From Chryseobacterium gleum (GTDB lineage Bacteria > Bacteroidota > Bacteroidia > Flavobacteriales_C > GCA-002722245): 11,399 nt of DNA. The number at the start of each line of letters is the position of its first letter. The stretch's first letter is position 1. This document shows, piece after piece, positions 1 through 6,777 of the stretch. Below the pieces are notes generated by a model. The model did not search any database. It had not been told where the DNA came from and saw only the letters and a list, made by a program, of their open reading frames with translations. The position numbers and the translations under genes are program-made. The stretch is from positions 1 through 11,399 of the forward strand of contig CAMDPJ010000061.1 in NCBI GenBank assembly GCA_945903925.1, read 5' to 3'.

Positions 1-26
1 TATACGCATTGCGTATACTACGCAAT
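1..26. repeat. Overlapping palindromes at the window edge
   Basis: Bases 1-17 form TATACGCA-T-TGCGTATA, a perfect 8+1+8 palindrome. Bases 8-26 form ATTGCGTA-TAC-TACGCAAT, a perfect 8+3+8 inverted repeat sharing its middle arm. The result is three alternating copies of one half-site. It may be a protein-binding site or the edge of a repeat cut by the window. Function unknown. Confidence 0.5.
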
Positions 27-216
27 TATCCGCTTGGCTTTTTTTCATTGGAGAAAACAAGTTGATATTTACTGATGTTGAAGTGTTTAGCATATTTTCT
101 TGCAATATACTGCTTTTTATTAAGGTACAATTGAAAACCAAAAAAGAAAAATTTAAGCGTAGATTTAACTGGATAAATCTACGGATAATGAAGCTTTTTT
201 TGTGCAAAAACACTCC

Positions 217-252
217 GTAATTTCAAATTCGCTTCTTAAAATTTGAAATTAC
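217..252. repeat. Perfect 13-bp inverted repeat with 10-nt loop
   Basis: The arms GTAATTTCAAATT (217-229) and AATTTGAAATTAC (240-252) are exact reverse complements separated by 10 nt. The stem is AT-rich and no T-run follows on either side, so it is not a standard intrinsic terminator. It starts at the stop codon of the open frame that enters from the window edge. Confidence 0.6.
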
Positions 253-496
253 AGCGAGAAATTATTTATGTCTAAACGAACTCCAAAAGCATTAGAATTT
301 TTATTACGATGAGATTGCTTTAATTTTGGGTACAAAATTTTCGCAATGACGCACTGGGTAAGGAAGACCTAGAGCTCGAGAAATTAACACTCCGAAAATC
401 ATTTCTGAAAATATTTTAAAACAAGAAATACTAAAGCTTCACAATAGTATTTGATAACAGAATAATGTTGCTATTTTAGCGCCACGAAAACCAGAT

Positions 497-1450
497 ATGA
501 AAAAATACGAAATACAAAATCATCAAGACACTCGCTCGGGATTTGGAGCGGGATTAACAGAACTAGGAAGAACTAACCCTAATGTTGTTGCGTTGTGCGC
601 CGACTTAATTGGTTCTTTGAAGATGGATCAGTTCATTAAAGAGAATCCAGAAAGATTCTTTCAAATAGGAATTGCTGAAGCCAACATGATGGGTATTGCT
701 GCTGGTTTAACCATTGGTGGTAAAATTCCTTTCGCAGGAACTTTCGCGAATTTCGCAACAGGCAGAGTGTACGATCAAATTCGTCAGTCTATCGCTTACT
801 CAGGTAAAAACGTAAAGATTGCTGCTTCTCACGCAGGGTTGACTTTGGGTGAAGATGGTGCAACGCATCAAATATTAGAAGATATAGGTTTAATGAAAAT
901 GTTGCCAGGTATGGTGGTGATTAATCCTTGTGATTTCAACCAAACCAAAGCAGCAACTATCGCAGCGGCGGAATATGAAGGTCCGGTTTATTTAAGATTC
1001 GGCCGGCCGAAAGTACCTAACTTCACTCCAGTAGATCAAAAATTTGTGATTGGCGAAGCTGTTTTATTGAACGAAGGAACAGACGTTACCATCTTCGCAA
1101 CAGGCCATTTGGTATGGAAAGCCATTGAAGCGGGAGAAATTTTAGCACAACAAGGCATCTCTGCCGAAATAATAAATATTCACACGATTAAACCTTTAGA
1201 CGCGCAAGCAGTCATAGCTTCAGCAAAGAAAACCAAATGCGTGGTAACAGCTGAAGAACATCAGATGAATGGCGGATTGGGTGATAGCATAGCTCAGTTG
1301 TTGGCAACACAACTTCCTACTCCAATGGAATTTGTAGCAGTTAACGACAGTTTCGGCGAAAGCGGAACAGAAGAGCAATTGATGACCAAATATGGTATCA
1401 ATACAGCTAACATCGTTGAAGCCGTTCAAAAGGTAATCAAAAGAAAATAA
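497..1450 (+). CDS. Transketolase C-terminal subunit (split transketolase)
   Basis: A 317-residue protein matching the C-terminal half of transketolase: the pyrimidine-binding domain (about residues 5-170) and the C-terminal transketolase domain (about 190-310). Visible motifs are GIAEANMMG near residues 58-66, where Glu61 fits the glutamate that activates thiamine diphosphate, and SHAGLTLGEDGATHQ near 113-127. With the N-terminal subunit it would transfer two-carbon ketol units in the cytosolic non-oxidative pentose phosphate pathway. Split transketolases encoded by two half-genes, normally adjacent, are known in many bacteria. Here the N-half does not precede this gene within at least 496 bases, so it is farther away or elsewhere. 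A DXS-like or other ThDP enzyme half is less likely. The start MKKYEIQ fits the family's short N-terminus. The sigma-factor gene follows after 28 nt. Confidence 0.93.
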   Translation: MKKYEIQNHQDTRSGFGAGLTELGRTNPNVVALCADLIGSLKMDQFIKENPERFFQIGIAEANMMGIAAGLTIGGKIPFAGTFANFATGRVYDQIRQSIAYSGKNVKIAASHAGLTLGEDGATHQILEDIGLMKMLPGMVVINPCDFNQTKAATIAAAEYEGPVYLRFGRPKVPNFTPVDQKFVIGEAVLLNEGTDVTIFATGHLVWKAIEAGEILAQQGISAEIINIHTIKPLDAQAVIASAKKTKCVVTAEEHQMNGGLGDSIAQLLATQLPTPMEFVAVNDSFGESGTEEQLMTKYGINTANIVEAVQKVIKRK

Positions 1451-1478
1451 TTCAGCGGCTACCCCAAACTATTGAAAT

Positions 1479-2027
1479 ATGGGGAATTGGTCGGATAATG
1501 AAATACTAGATAAATTCCGTAATTCTGAAACAAAGAATTACGGATTTAATCTTTTAATGCAAGAGTACAAGCAGCGCGTGTACTGGCATGTTCGCCGCAT
1601 GGTGATAGATCACGAAGACGCCAACGACCTCACTCAAGACATTTTTATAAAAATATGGAAGGGATTGGATTCTTTTAATGAAGAATCGAAATTATACACT
1701 TGGATATATAGAATTGCTTCCAACGAGTGCATTACCTTTTTAAATAAGAAGAAAAGAATGTTCTTCATTCCTATCGTTAATGTTGAAGAACAGCTATCGG
1801 CACATATAGATAGCAACGAAAATTTCAGCGGTGATGAGATTCAAAAGAAATTACAAAAAGCTATTCTTACCCTTCCCGAAAAACAAAGATTGGTATTCAA
1901 CATGAAATACTACGATGATTTGAAATACGAGGAAATAGCTGAGATAACGGGCACTTCGGTGGGTGCATTAAAAGCATCGTACCACCTAGCCACAAAAAAA
2001 ATTGAAGAATTTTTAAGTAAGGATTAA
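1479..2027 (+). CDS. ECF-type RNA polymerase sigma factor (sigma-70 family)
   Basis: A 182-residue protein with the two domains of extracytoplasmic-function sigma factors. Region 2 spans about residues 24-92 and contains the typical DANDLTQDIFIKIWKGL (residues 47-63) and TWIYRIASNECITFLNKKKR. Region 4 spans about 122-180 with LPEKQRLVFNMKYYDDLKYEEIAEITGTSVGALKASYHLA split into helix, turn and recognition helix. Region 3 is missing, as in all ECF factors. It should direct RNA polymerase to a small regulon. The gene sits 28 nt after the transketolase gene and 32 nt before a gene for a single-pass membrane protein, the usual place for its anti-sigma factor. The inducing signal cannot be read from sequence; the secreted protein third in the row hints at an envelope signal. 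Confidence 0.93.
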   Translation: MGNWSDNEILDKFRNSETKNYGFNLLMQEYKQRVYWHVRRMVIDHEDANDLTQDIFIKIWKGLDSFNEESKLYTWIYRIASNECITFLNKKKRMFFIPIVNVEEQLSAHIDSNENFSGDEIQKKLQKAILTLPEKQRLVFNMKYYDDLKYEEIAEITGTSVGALKASYHLATKKIEEFLSKD

Positions 2028-2059
2028 ACCATTTTAAATTATAAAAGTCATAGAAGCAA

Positions 2060-2488
2060 ATGAGCCAAAAAATAAACATAGAAGAATTAAAAAGAGAAAA
2101 CGGATTTAGAGTGCCGCCGAATTATTTCGATTCATTAGAAAATACCATTCAAGAAAGAATTCATACTAAAGAACACAAAAGTTTATTGTTCAGATTTAGA
2201 TATCCAAGTATCGCTTTTGCGGCAAGCTTCATTGCTTTTTCAATTTGGTTAACCAGTAAAAACGATGTTGTCCCCACTTCTGTTGCTCCAGCAGCGATTG
2301 ATTATGTGAGCTATGTAAATGAGAATATTGATGAATTCGACGATGAAATAATTTACGAAACCTACACACCTACGGCAAGCATTGAAGTGAGTGAGGTAGA
2401 ACAAAAGAAAATAGAAAAAACTGAAGCTTTCGACGAATACCTCCTTGACGAAGGAGTTGACGAAGAAGTGTTGTTAGATGAATTATAA
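2060..2488 (+). CDS. Single-pass membrane protein, candidate anti-sigma factor
   Basis: A 142-residue protein without a domain I can name with certainty. Residues 1-47 are charged and hydrophilic and include VPPNYFDSLENTIQERI, a short motif often seen at the start of Bacteroidota proteins encoded next to ECF sigma factors. One membrane helix lies at about residues 48-65 (PSIAFAASFIAFSIWL). The remaining tail is strongly acidic, ending EYLLDEGVDEEVLLDEL. An N-terminal cytoplasmic part, one helix and an outer tail is the layout of an anti-sigma factor, and the position directly behind the sigma gene supports that, but no zinc-binding ZAS motif (HxxxCxxC) is present. The start ATG at 2060 fits the sigma gene's end with a 32-nt spacer. 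The next gene starts 16 nt after the stop. Confidence 0.75.
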   Translation: MSQKINIEELKRENGFRVPPNYFDSLENTIQERIHTKEHKSLLFRFRYPSIAFAASFIAFSIWLTSKNDVVPTSVAPAAIDYVSYVNENIDEFDDEIIYETYTPTASIEVSEVEQKKIEKTEAFDEYLLDEGVDEEVLLDEL

Positions 2489-2504
2489 ACTTAAATGTAA
2501 AACC

Positions 2505-3026
2505 ATGAAAAAAGTAATGTTAACGCTGATGATGGTGATGGGTATCATGATTTCGGCACAAGCACAAAAACCAAACAAAGAAGAAAAAAGAGAACAGAAA
2601 AGAGAAGAGATAAAAGCGATGAAAATTGGTTTCATCACAGAAAAGCTAAAACTCACCTCAGATGAAGCCACTAAATTTTGGCCAGTGTACAATGAGTTTC
2701 ACGCTAAAATGGAGAAGCTTCACGAAGAAAGAAAGGTGAACCATAAAAAACTCAAAAAAGGTGTTGATAGTTTAACCAACGCTGATGCTGAAAAAATCAT
2801 CGATCAAGAATTGGTGTTTGAAGAAAGGGAGTTGGCTTTAAAAAAAGAGTACCACACTAAATTCAAAAGTGTACTTCCTGTAAAAAAAGTGGCACTATTG
2901 TATAAAGCCGAGCATGAATTTAGAAGAGAGATTTTAAAGAAAGCCAGAGAGCAGCACCACAACCAACAAGGCGGAAAACCACAAGGTGCGCCCGCAGGTA
3001 AACCAGGAATGGATGATGAAGAATAA
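2505..3026 (+). CDS. Secreted Spy/CpxP-like helical protein
   Basis: A 173-residue protein. I start it at ATG 2505 because this puts a standard signal peptide at the N-terminus (MKKVMLTLMMVMGIMISAQA, cleavage before Gln21). An ATG at 2478 in the same frame would overlap the preceding gene and add nine residues that spoil the signal. The mature part is almost all charged helix: Lys/Glu-rich at 24-40, then KLKLTSDEATKFWPVYNEF (47-65), the LTxxQ-like turn of periplasmic Spy/CpxP/heavy-metal-sensor relatives, then more helix to about 150 and a low-complexity Gly/Pro/Gln tail. Family members act as periplasmic chaperones or stress sensors. As third gene behind a sigma and a membrane protein it is probably a target or a modulator of that pathway. 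An intrinsic terminator follows the stop by 20 nt. Confidence 0.82.
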   Translation: MKKVMLTLMMVMGIMISAQAQKPNKEEKREQKREEIKAMKIGFITEKLKLTSDEATKFWPVYNEFHAKMEKLHEERKVNHKKLKKGVDSLTNADAEKIIDQELVFEERELALKKEYHTKFKSVLPVKKVALLYKAEHEFRREILKKAREQHHNQQGGKPQGAPAGKPGMDDEE

Positions 3027-3046
3027 ATAAAGTTCACACAAAAAAG

Positions 3047-3088
3047 AGAAAAGGCTAATACCAAAGTATTAGTCTTTTCTTTTTTTTT
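3047..3088 (+). terminator. Intrinsic terminator after the sigma-factor gene cluster
   Basis: A 15-bp stem (3047-3061 with 3066-3080, one G-T pair) closes a 4-nt loop (3062-3065) and is followed by eight T. A run of A lies before the stem, so it can also work for transcripts from the opposite strand, where the pst-like operon arrives. Confidence 0.9.
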
Positions 3089-3130
3089 AAATAATTGTCG
3101 GTAATTGTACCAGTTAAATCACTTCAAAAA

Positions 3131-3240
3131 GTGGCCTCATCCTCGGTCCTTTCCGTCAGCTGACGGACCACTATTTAAAAATGCTTTTCACACTCAGTCA
3201 CTCTTCTCTTTTGGAGAAGGGCTGGGGATGAGGCCTAATT
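3131..3240. repeat. Nested palindromic intergenic element between convergent operons
   Basis: Outer arms GGCCTCATCC (3133-3142) and GGATGAGGCC (3226-3235) are exact reverse complements. Inside are a perfect 16-bp palindrome, TCCGTCAGCTGACGGA (3152-3167), flanked by GGTCC/GGACC remnants, and a hairpin CTTCTC-TTTTG-GAGAAG (3203-3219). The right part, read on the - strand as CCTCATCCCCAGCCCTTCTCC, resembles intergenic repeats that occur in many copies in diverse bacterial genomes. I therefore treat it as a dispersed, REP-like element. It may help end both convergent transcripts. Confidence 0.65.
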
Positions 3241-3295
3241 AAGTTTATAGGCACAATTGAGGATAATCCTTTTCTATTTTTAACGAGAGTTACAT

Positions 3296-4060
3296 CTAAC
3301 TCAAGAATCCTCTTACATACTCCTTCGTTAACTTCTCTTTAGGATCTAACAACAATTCTTCTGTTGGTGCAAACTCAATAATTTCGCCCATATAAATAAA
3401 AGCACAATAATCGGATACCCTTCTAGCCTGACGCAAAATATGCGTTACCAAAACGATAGTGTATTTCTCTTTTAGTTGAATAAAAAGTTCTTCAATTTTT
3501 TGAGTAGAAACAGGGTCTAATGCAGATGTTGGTTCATCACCCAATATAATTTCGGGCTCAACAGCCAATCCGCGGGCTAAACATAATCGCTGCTGTTGTC
3601 CGATAGACAAGCGTGAAGCTGGCGCTTTCAATCTGTCTTTCACTTCATCCCATAAAGCCACATCTTTTAGATACTGCTCTACCATGTGGTCGAGTTTGTG
3701 TTTGTCTCGTTCGCCGTGAATTCTCGGACCGTAAGCAATGTTATCGTAAATCGACATCGGCAAAGGAAAAGGACGTTGAGACAACAAGCCCATTTTTTTA
3801 CGAATAGCCGTTACATCCACTCCTTTGGCATAAATATCTTCACCATCTAACAAAACTTTACCCTCAACTTTTACCTCCAAAGAAGAATCGTGCAAACGGT
3901 TTAAAGTTTTCAAAAGCGTAGTTTTTCCGCAACCCGACGGGCCAATGAAAGACGTCACTTTTTTATCGGGAATATCGATACTAATATTTTTCAACGCATG
4001 ATTAGCGCCATAATACAAGTTCAAATTTTGAACGCTGATATGAGGTTGTACTGGTGTCAT
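3296..4060 (-). CDS. pstB: PstB-type ABC transporter ATPase
   Basis: A 254-residue ATP-binding subunit with all ABC motifs: Walker A GPSGCGKTT (residues 40-48), Q-loop in SQRPFPLPMSIYDNIAYG (about 94-111), signature LSIGQQQRL (151-159), Walker B IILGDE (171-176), D-loop SALD (179-182) and switch His207. The stretch PMSIYDNIAYGPRIHG is a PstB hallmark that separates it from other importer ATPases. It powers uptake through PstC-PstA at the cytoplasmic face. The signature has Ile where LSGGQ has Gly, a mild oddity. Its start overlaps the pstA stop by 4 nt (ATGA), so the two are translationally coupled. It is the last gene of the operon: no phoU follows, unlike most phosphate operons. The substrate could be an oxyanion other than phosphate (see findings). 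Confidence 0.93.
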   Translation of the reverse strand: MTPVQPHISVQNLNLYYGANHALKNISIDIPDKKVTSFIGPSGCGKTTLLKTLNRLHDSSLEVKVEGKVLLDGEDIYAKGVDVTAIRKKMGLLSQRPFPLPMSIYDNIAYGPRIHGERDKHKLDHMVEQYLKDVALWDEVKDRLKAPASRLSIGQQQRLCLARGLAVEPEIILGDEPTSALDPVSTQKIEELFIQLKEKYTIVLVTHILRQARRVSDYCAFIYMGEIIEFAPTEELLLDPKEKLTKEYVRGFLS

Positions 4061-4902
4061 ACTTTATTTTTTGAAAATCTTTTGCTTAACATTCTTGCTA
4101 AAACACTAATGATTAAAACGAAGATGGTGAGTATTAATGCAGAAGCGTAGGCTTTAGAACGAACGTCTTCATACGGACTGCTCAACTGATTGAAAATAGC
4201 CAAAGGCAAAGTTGCGGTTGGGTCTTGCATGGAGGTTGGAATGTTATCACTGAAACCTGCTGTGAACATCACCGAAGCCACATCACCTATCCCTCTTCCA
4301 AAAGCCAATAAGATGGCGGTCATGATACCCGGCGCCACTTGTTTCAATATTACCCAAGCTGTTTCTAAACGCGTTGCACCCAAAGAAAAAGTCGCTTCAT
4401 ACAATTCGTTAGGCACAGTGCGAATTACCTCATCCATCGTTCTTATCATGATAGGAATAACCAATAAAGTAACGGCGATAATACCACCCAACAAAGAAGC
4501 GCGCATACCCAAGTACATCATTAATGTGAAACCGAAAGCACCATAAACAATTGATGGAATACCAAACAAAACATCGTAGCCCATTCGGGTTAAGTTACCC
4601 AACCACGAACGTTTTGGCAGGTAGGCATTAATGTAAATCACCACGGGTAAACTAATAAACAAAGCCAACAGCGAAGAACCTGCAGCAATGTAAAAAGACC
4701 CAATTATGGCATTCAACACCCCCCCTTCACCGCCTAGGAAAAATCCGCCCGAAGGCACTTTAGTTATTAAGTCCCAACTCATCGCCGGCGCACCTTTTAC
4801 CACAATGGTGCCTACAATCAAAAAGAAACTTCCCACCACAATAAAGGCAGAAATTATCATTAAGATTTTGAAGAAACTTTCTTCTATATTTTTAGCCTTC
4901 AT
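4057..4902 (-). CDS. pstA: PstA-type ABC transporter permease
   Basis: A 281-residue inner-membrane protein with about six membrane helices (the first at about 12-34) and a BPD_transp_1 domain over about 65-275. The EAA coupling loop that contacts the ATPase is RTVPNELYEATFSLGATRLE (161-180). Residues 203-207 read RGIGD, where many PstA proteins have RAIGE. This lies in the channel region, and the Glu-to-Asp change may mark a subfamily rather than a defect. With PstC it forms the channel. It begins 1 nt after the pstC stop and overlaps pstB by 4 nt, so all three are made as a unit. Assignment to PstA rather than PstC rests on order and on the KGAPAMSWDLITKVPSGG loop after helix 1. Confidence 0.92.
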   Translation of the reverse strand: MKAKNIEESFFKILMIISAFIVVGSFFLIVGTIVVKGAPAMSWDLITKVPSGGFFLGGEGGVLNAIIGSFYIAAGSSLLALFISLPVVIYINAYLPKRSWLGNLTRMGYDVLFGIPSIVYGAFGFTLMMYLGMRASLLGGIIAVTLLVIPIMIRTMDEVIRTVPNELYEATFSLGATRLETAWVILKQVAPGIMTAILLAFGRGIGDVASVMFTAGFSDNIPTSMQDPTATLPLAIFNQLSSPYEDVRSKAYASALILTIFVLIISVLARMLSKRFSKNKV

Positions 4903-4903
4903 T

Positions 4904-5797
4904 CTACTCTATTTTGCGCTTCACTCTCACCAAAATGATTCGAGATATAGCATTAAAAATGAAAATAATAACAAACAACAACAGCGCTGCAAAAAGCAAA
5001 GCCGAATCGTACAATGGTATTGAAAATGTTTCGCCAAAATTATTGGCAATTAACACTGGCAAAGGATAACCCGAATCGAACACCGAATGAGGAATACCTG
5101 GTACATTTCCGCCGCACACCATCAACACCGCAATGGTTTCTCCAAAGGCTCTTGATATAGCCAATACTGTGGAAGCTATCATACCTGGCATAGCTTTCTT
5201 CAACAATACTTTTTTTACCGTTTGCCAAGGCGTTGCACCTAATGATAAAGACGCATTCAACATATCGCGTGGCACAGCAGAAAACACTTCTAAAAACAAG
5301 GTGATGAGCAAAGGAAAAATCATGATAGCCAAAACTATCCCTCCAGCCAAAACGCTGTAGCCTGCTGAGTTTTCTACAAAGTTGGGAGCGATATGATCTT
5401 GAATTAAAGGAATGATAAATAACACGCCCCACACCCCAAACAAAACAGGTGGAATTCCAGATAACAAATCGACCACAGGCACTATAAATTTTCTTAAACG
5501 AGGATGCGCATATTCACTTAAATAAATAGAAACTAAAAGACAAAGTGGCAAGGCCAAAATGATAGCAATACCTGTTACCCAAAGGGTGCCCATGATGAAA
5601 CCTAAAAAACCAAACTCCCCTTTTTCGGGCTTCCATGCCGAAGAAGTAAGCAAATCACTTAAAGAATAACTTTCGAGCAAAGGCAACGAACGATAAAACA
5701 AACCCCAAGCCACTAAAACAGCGATGAGAATAGAGAGAAGAGTCAGCACAAGCATCGTTCTTCCAGCCAATTTATCTTTTATTAATCTAACATTCAT
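4904..5797 (-). CDS. pstC: PstC-type ABC transporter permease
   Basis: A 297-residue inner-membrane protein with about six helices: the first at about 13-33, followed by a loop LTSSAWKPEKGEFGFLGFIMGTL (50-72) that is characteristic of PstC, then the permease domain at about 69-290. LLSGIPPVLFGVWG (111-124) and the coupling loop VPRDMLNASLSLGATPWQTV (175-194) are clear, as is RAFGET (216-221), a conserved channel motif of the family. It pairs with PstA to form the pore fed by the PstS-like lipoprotein. It starts 10 nt after the pstS stop and ends 1 nt before pstA. The PstA/PstC pair leaves little doubt about the transporter class, but does not fix the substrate. Confidence 0.93.
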   Translation of the reverse strand: MNVRLIKDKLAGRTMLVLTLLSILIAVLVAWGLFYRSLPLLESYSLSDLLTSSAWKPEKGEFGFLGFIMGTLWVTGIAIILALPLCLLVSIYLSEYAHPRLRKFIVPVVDLLSGIPPVLFGVWGVLFIIPLIQDHIAPNFVENSAGYSVLAGGIVLAIMIFPLLITLFLEVFSAVPRDMLNASLSLGATPWQTVKKVLLKKAMPGMIASTVLAISRAFGETIAVLMVCGGNVPGIPHSVFDSGYPLPVLIANNFGETFSIPLYDSALLFAALLLFVIIFIFNAISRIILVRVKRKIE

Positions 5798-5807
5798 GAA
5801 GCAAAAA

Positions 5808-6776
5808 TCATTTTAATTTCTCTAACTCTTCTTCTAACTTTTCTTTAGAAAAAGCAACATATCCACTCGACGCCACATATTGCTGTCCGCTAGTTAATAC
5901 CCATTTAATAAACTCTACCAATAATTTGTTCGTTGGTTTATGGTGTGTAACAAAAAACAAATCGCGTGCAGGTGGCGAAGGATATTTACCCACACTTATG
6001 GCATTCAATAAAGAATCAAGATTAGAATAAAAATTCTCTTCAGCATCCAACACTCCATTGCCGTTAATATCGATAGGAATAATTTTCACTCCTTGCAAAG
6101 GCTGCTTAGTTTTTAAATCGAATACATAACCAATATTGTTGTAACCCACGGCATTGGCATCTTTCAATACAGCCTGCAACAAACCAGGGTCGCCAAATAC
6201 GCCAACACCTTCTAAATCCTCTTGTTTTTTGCCTAGGTATTTAGCCCATGACTCAGCAGCACCAGCAGCATCAGAACGAGTGTAAACATGAGTTTTAGAA
6301 GAAATGGCAAATCCCAATTGCTGCCAATCACTCACCGAATTTTCGATAAACAATTTGTAGAAAGATTCTTTAGAAATTCCACGTTGCAAAATTTCGCTGA
6401 TGTTGGGATTAGTGGCGTTAATGGTAGGCAATACCGCATCTTTGGTAACTGCAATAGGAAATGCACCTTTTTCTACTTCGGGACCTTTTAAATCACGAGA
6501 AACCAAGGCCAAATCACCTAAATTTCCAATCACATCAGATATACCTCTACCGGCACCACCTGCAGAAATGTTAAACTTCACATTAGGATGAATTTTTCTA
6601 AACTCCTCACCCCACTTCACCATTAAAGGATACAAAGCAAAAGCACCAGAAACAGTGATTGAACCTTCTAAACCAGAAGGATCATTTTTCTTTTCTTCAC
6701 CAAAAAAACACGATGAAGAAAACACTACTAAGGGTGCAACAACAAACAAGAATATGTATCGACCTAAAGTTTTCAT
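5808..6776 (-). CDS. PstS-like substrate-binding lipoprotein
   Basis: A 322-residue PBP-like domain protein. I start it at ATG 6776 because this gives a lipoprotein signal ending SSSC (Cys23); the longer frame from 6860 overlaps the porin by 83 nt and buries the signal. Family landmarks are SGAFALYPLMVKW (43-55), a Gly-rich SAGGAGRGISDVIG (71-84), LVSRDLKGPE (91-100) and TRSDAAGAAESW (166-177). In E. coli PstS the last segment reads RRADGSGT and its Ser139 and Thr141 hold phosphate; here both positions are Ala (171, 173). Residues 236-247 (DINGNGVLDAEE) match an EF-hand calcium loop at every ligand position. The protein should sit on the outer leaflet of the inner membrane and feed PstCA. It begins 1 nt after the porin stop. 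I leave the symbol empty because phosphate is not certain. Confidence 0.88.
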   Translation of the reverse strand: MKTLGRYIFLFVVAPLVVFSSSCFFGEEKKNDPSGLEGSITVSGAFALYPLMVKWGEEFRKIHPNVKFNISAGGAGRGISDVIGNLGDLALVSRDLKGPEVEKGAFPIAVTKDAVLPTINATNPNISEILQRGISKESFYKLFIENSVSDWQQLGFAISSKTHVYTRSDAAGAAESWAKYLGKKQEDLEGVGVFGDPGLLQAVLKDANAVGYNNIGYVFDLKTKQPLQGVKIIPIDINGNGVLDAEENFYSNLDSLLNAISVGKYPSPPARDLFFVTHHKPTNKLLVEFIKWVLTSGQQYVASSGYVAFSKEKLEEELEKLK

Positions 6777-6777
6777 T

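Larger units (their letters stand above)
1..496. other. Intergenic / unassigned stretch upstream of the transketolase gene
   Basis: No recognisable gene is found in these 496 bases. One + frame is open from the window edge (base 2) to a TAA at 218-220, 72 codons rich in Phe, Ile, Leu and Lys. It could be the tail of a truncated ORF, but I recognise no family and AT-rich DNA makes such runs by chance. Bases 1-26 hold overlapping palindromes and 217-252 a perfect inverted repeat, listed separately. A TAATTTTG at 321-328 fits the Bacteroidota -7 consensus TAnnTTTG, without a clear TTG at the -33 position, so a transketolase promoter there is only possible. The N-terminal transketolase half that usually precedes the next gene is not here. 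Confidence 0.5.

Noticed and set aside
2478..2504. Earlier ATG for the Spy-like protein
   Set aside because: It overlaps the preceding gene and puts NYKLKCKT before an otherwise standard signal peptide, so ATG 2505 is the better start.
4706..5023. Long + strand frame of 105 codons opposite pstA/pstC
   Set aside because: It lies antisense to two well-supported permease genes and is low-complexity at its end; it is a shadow frame.
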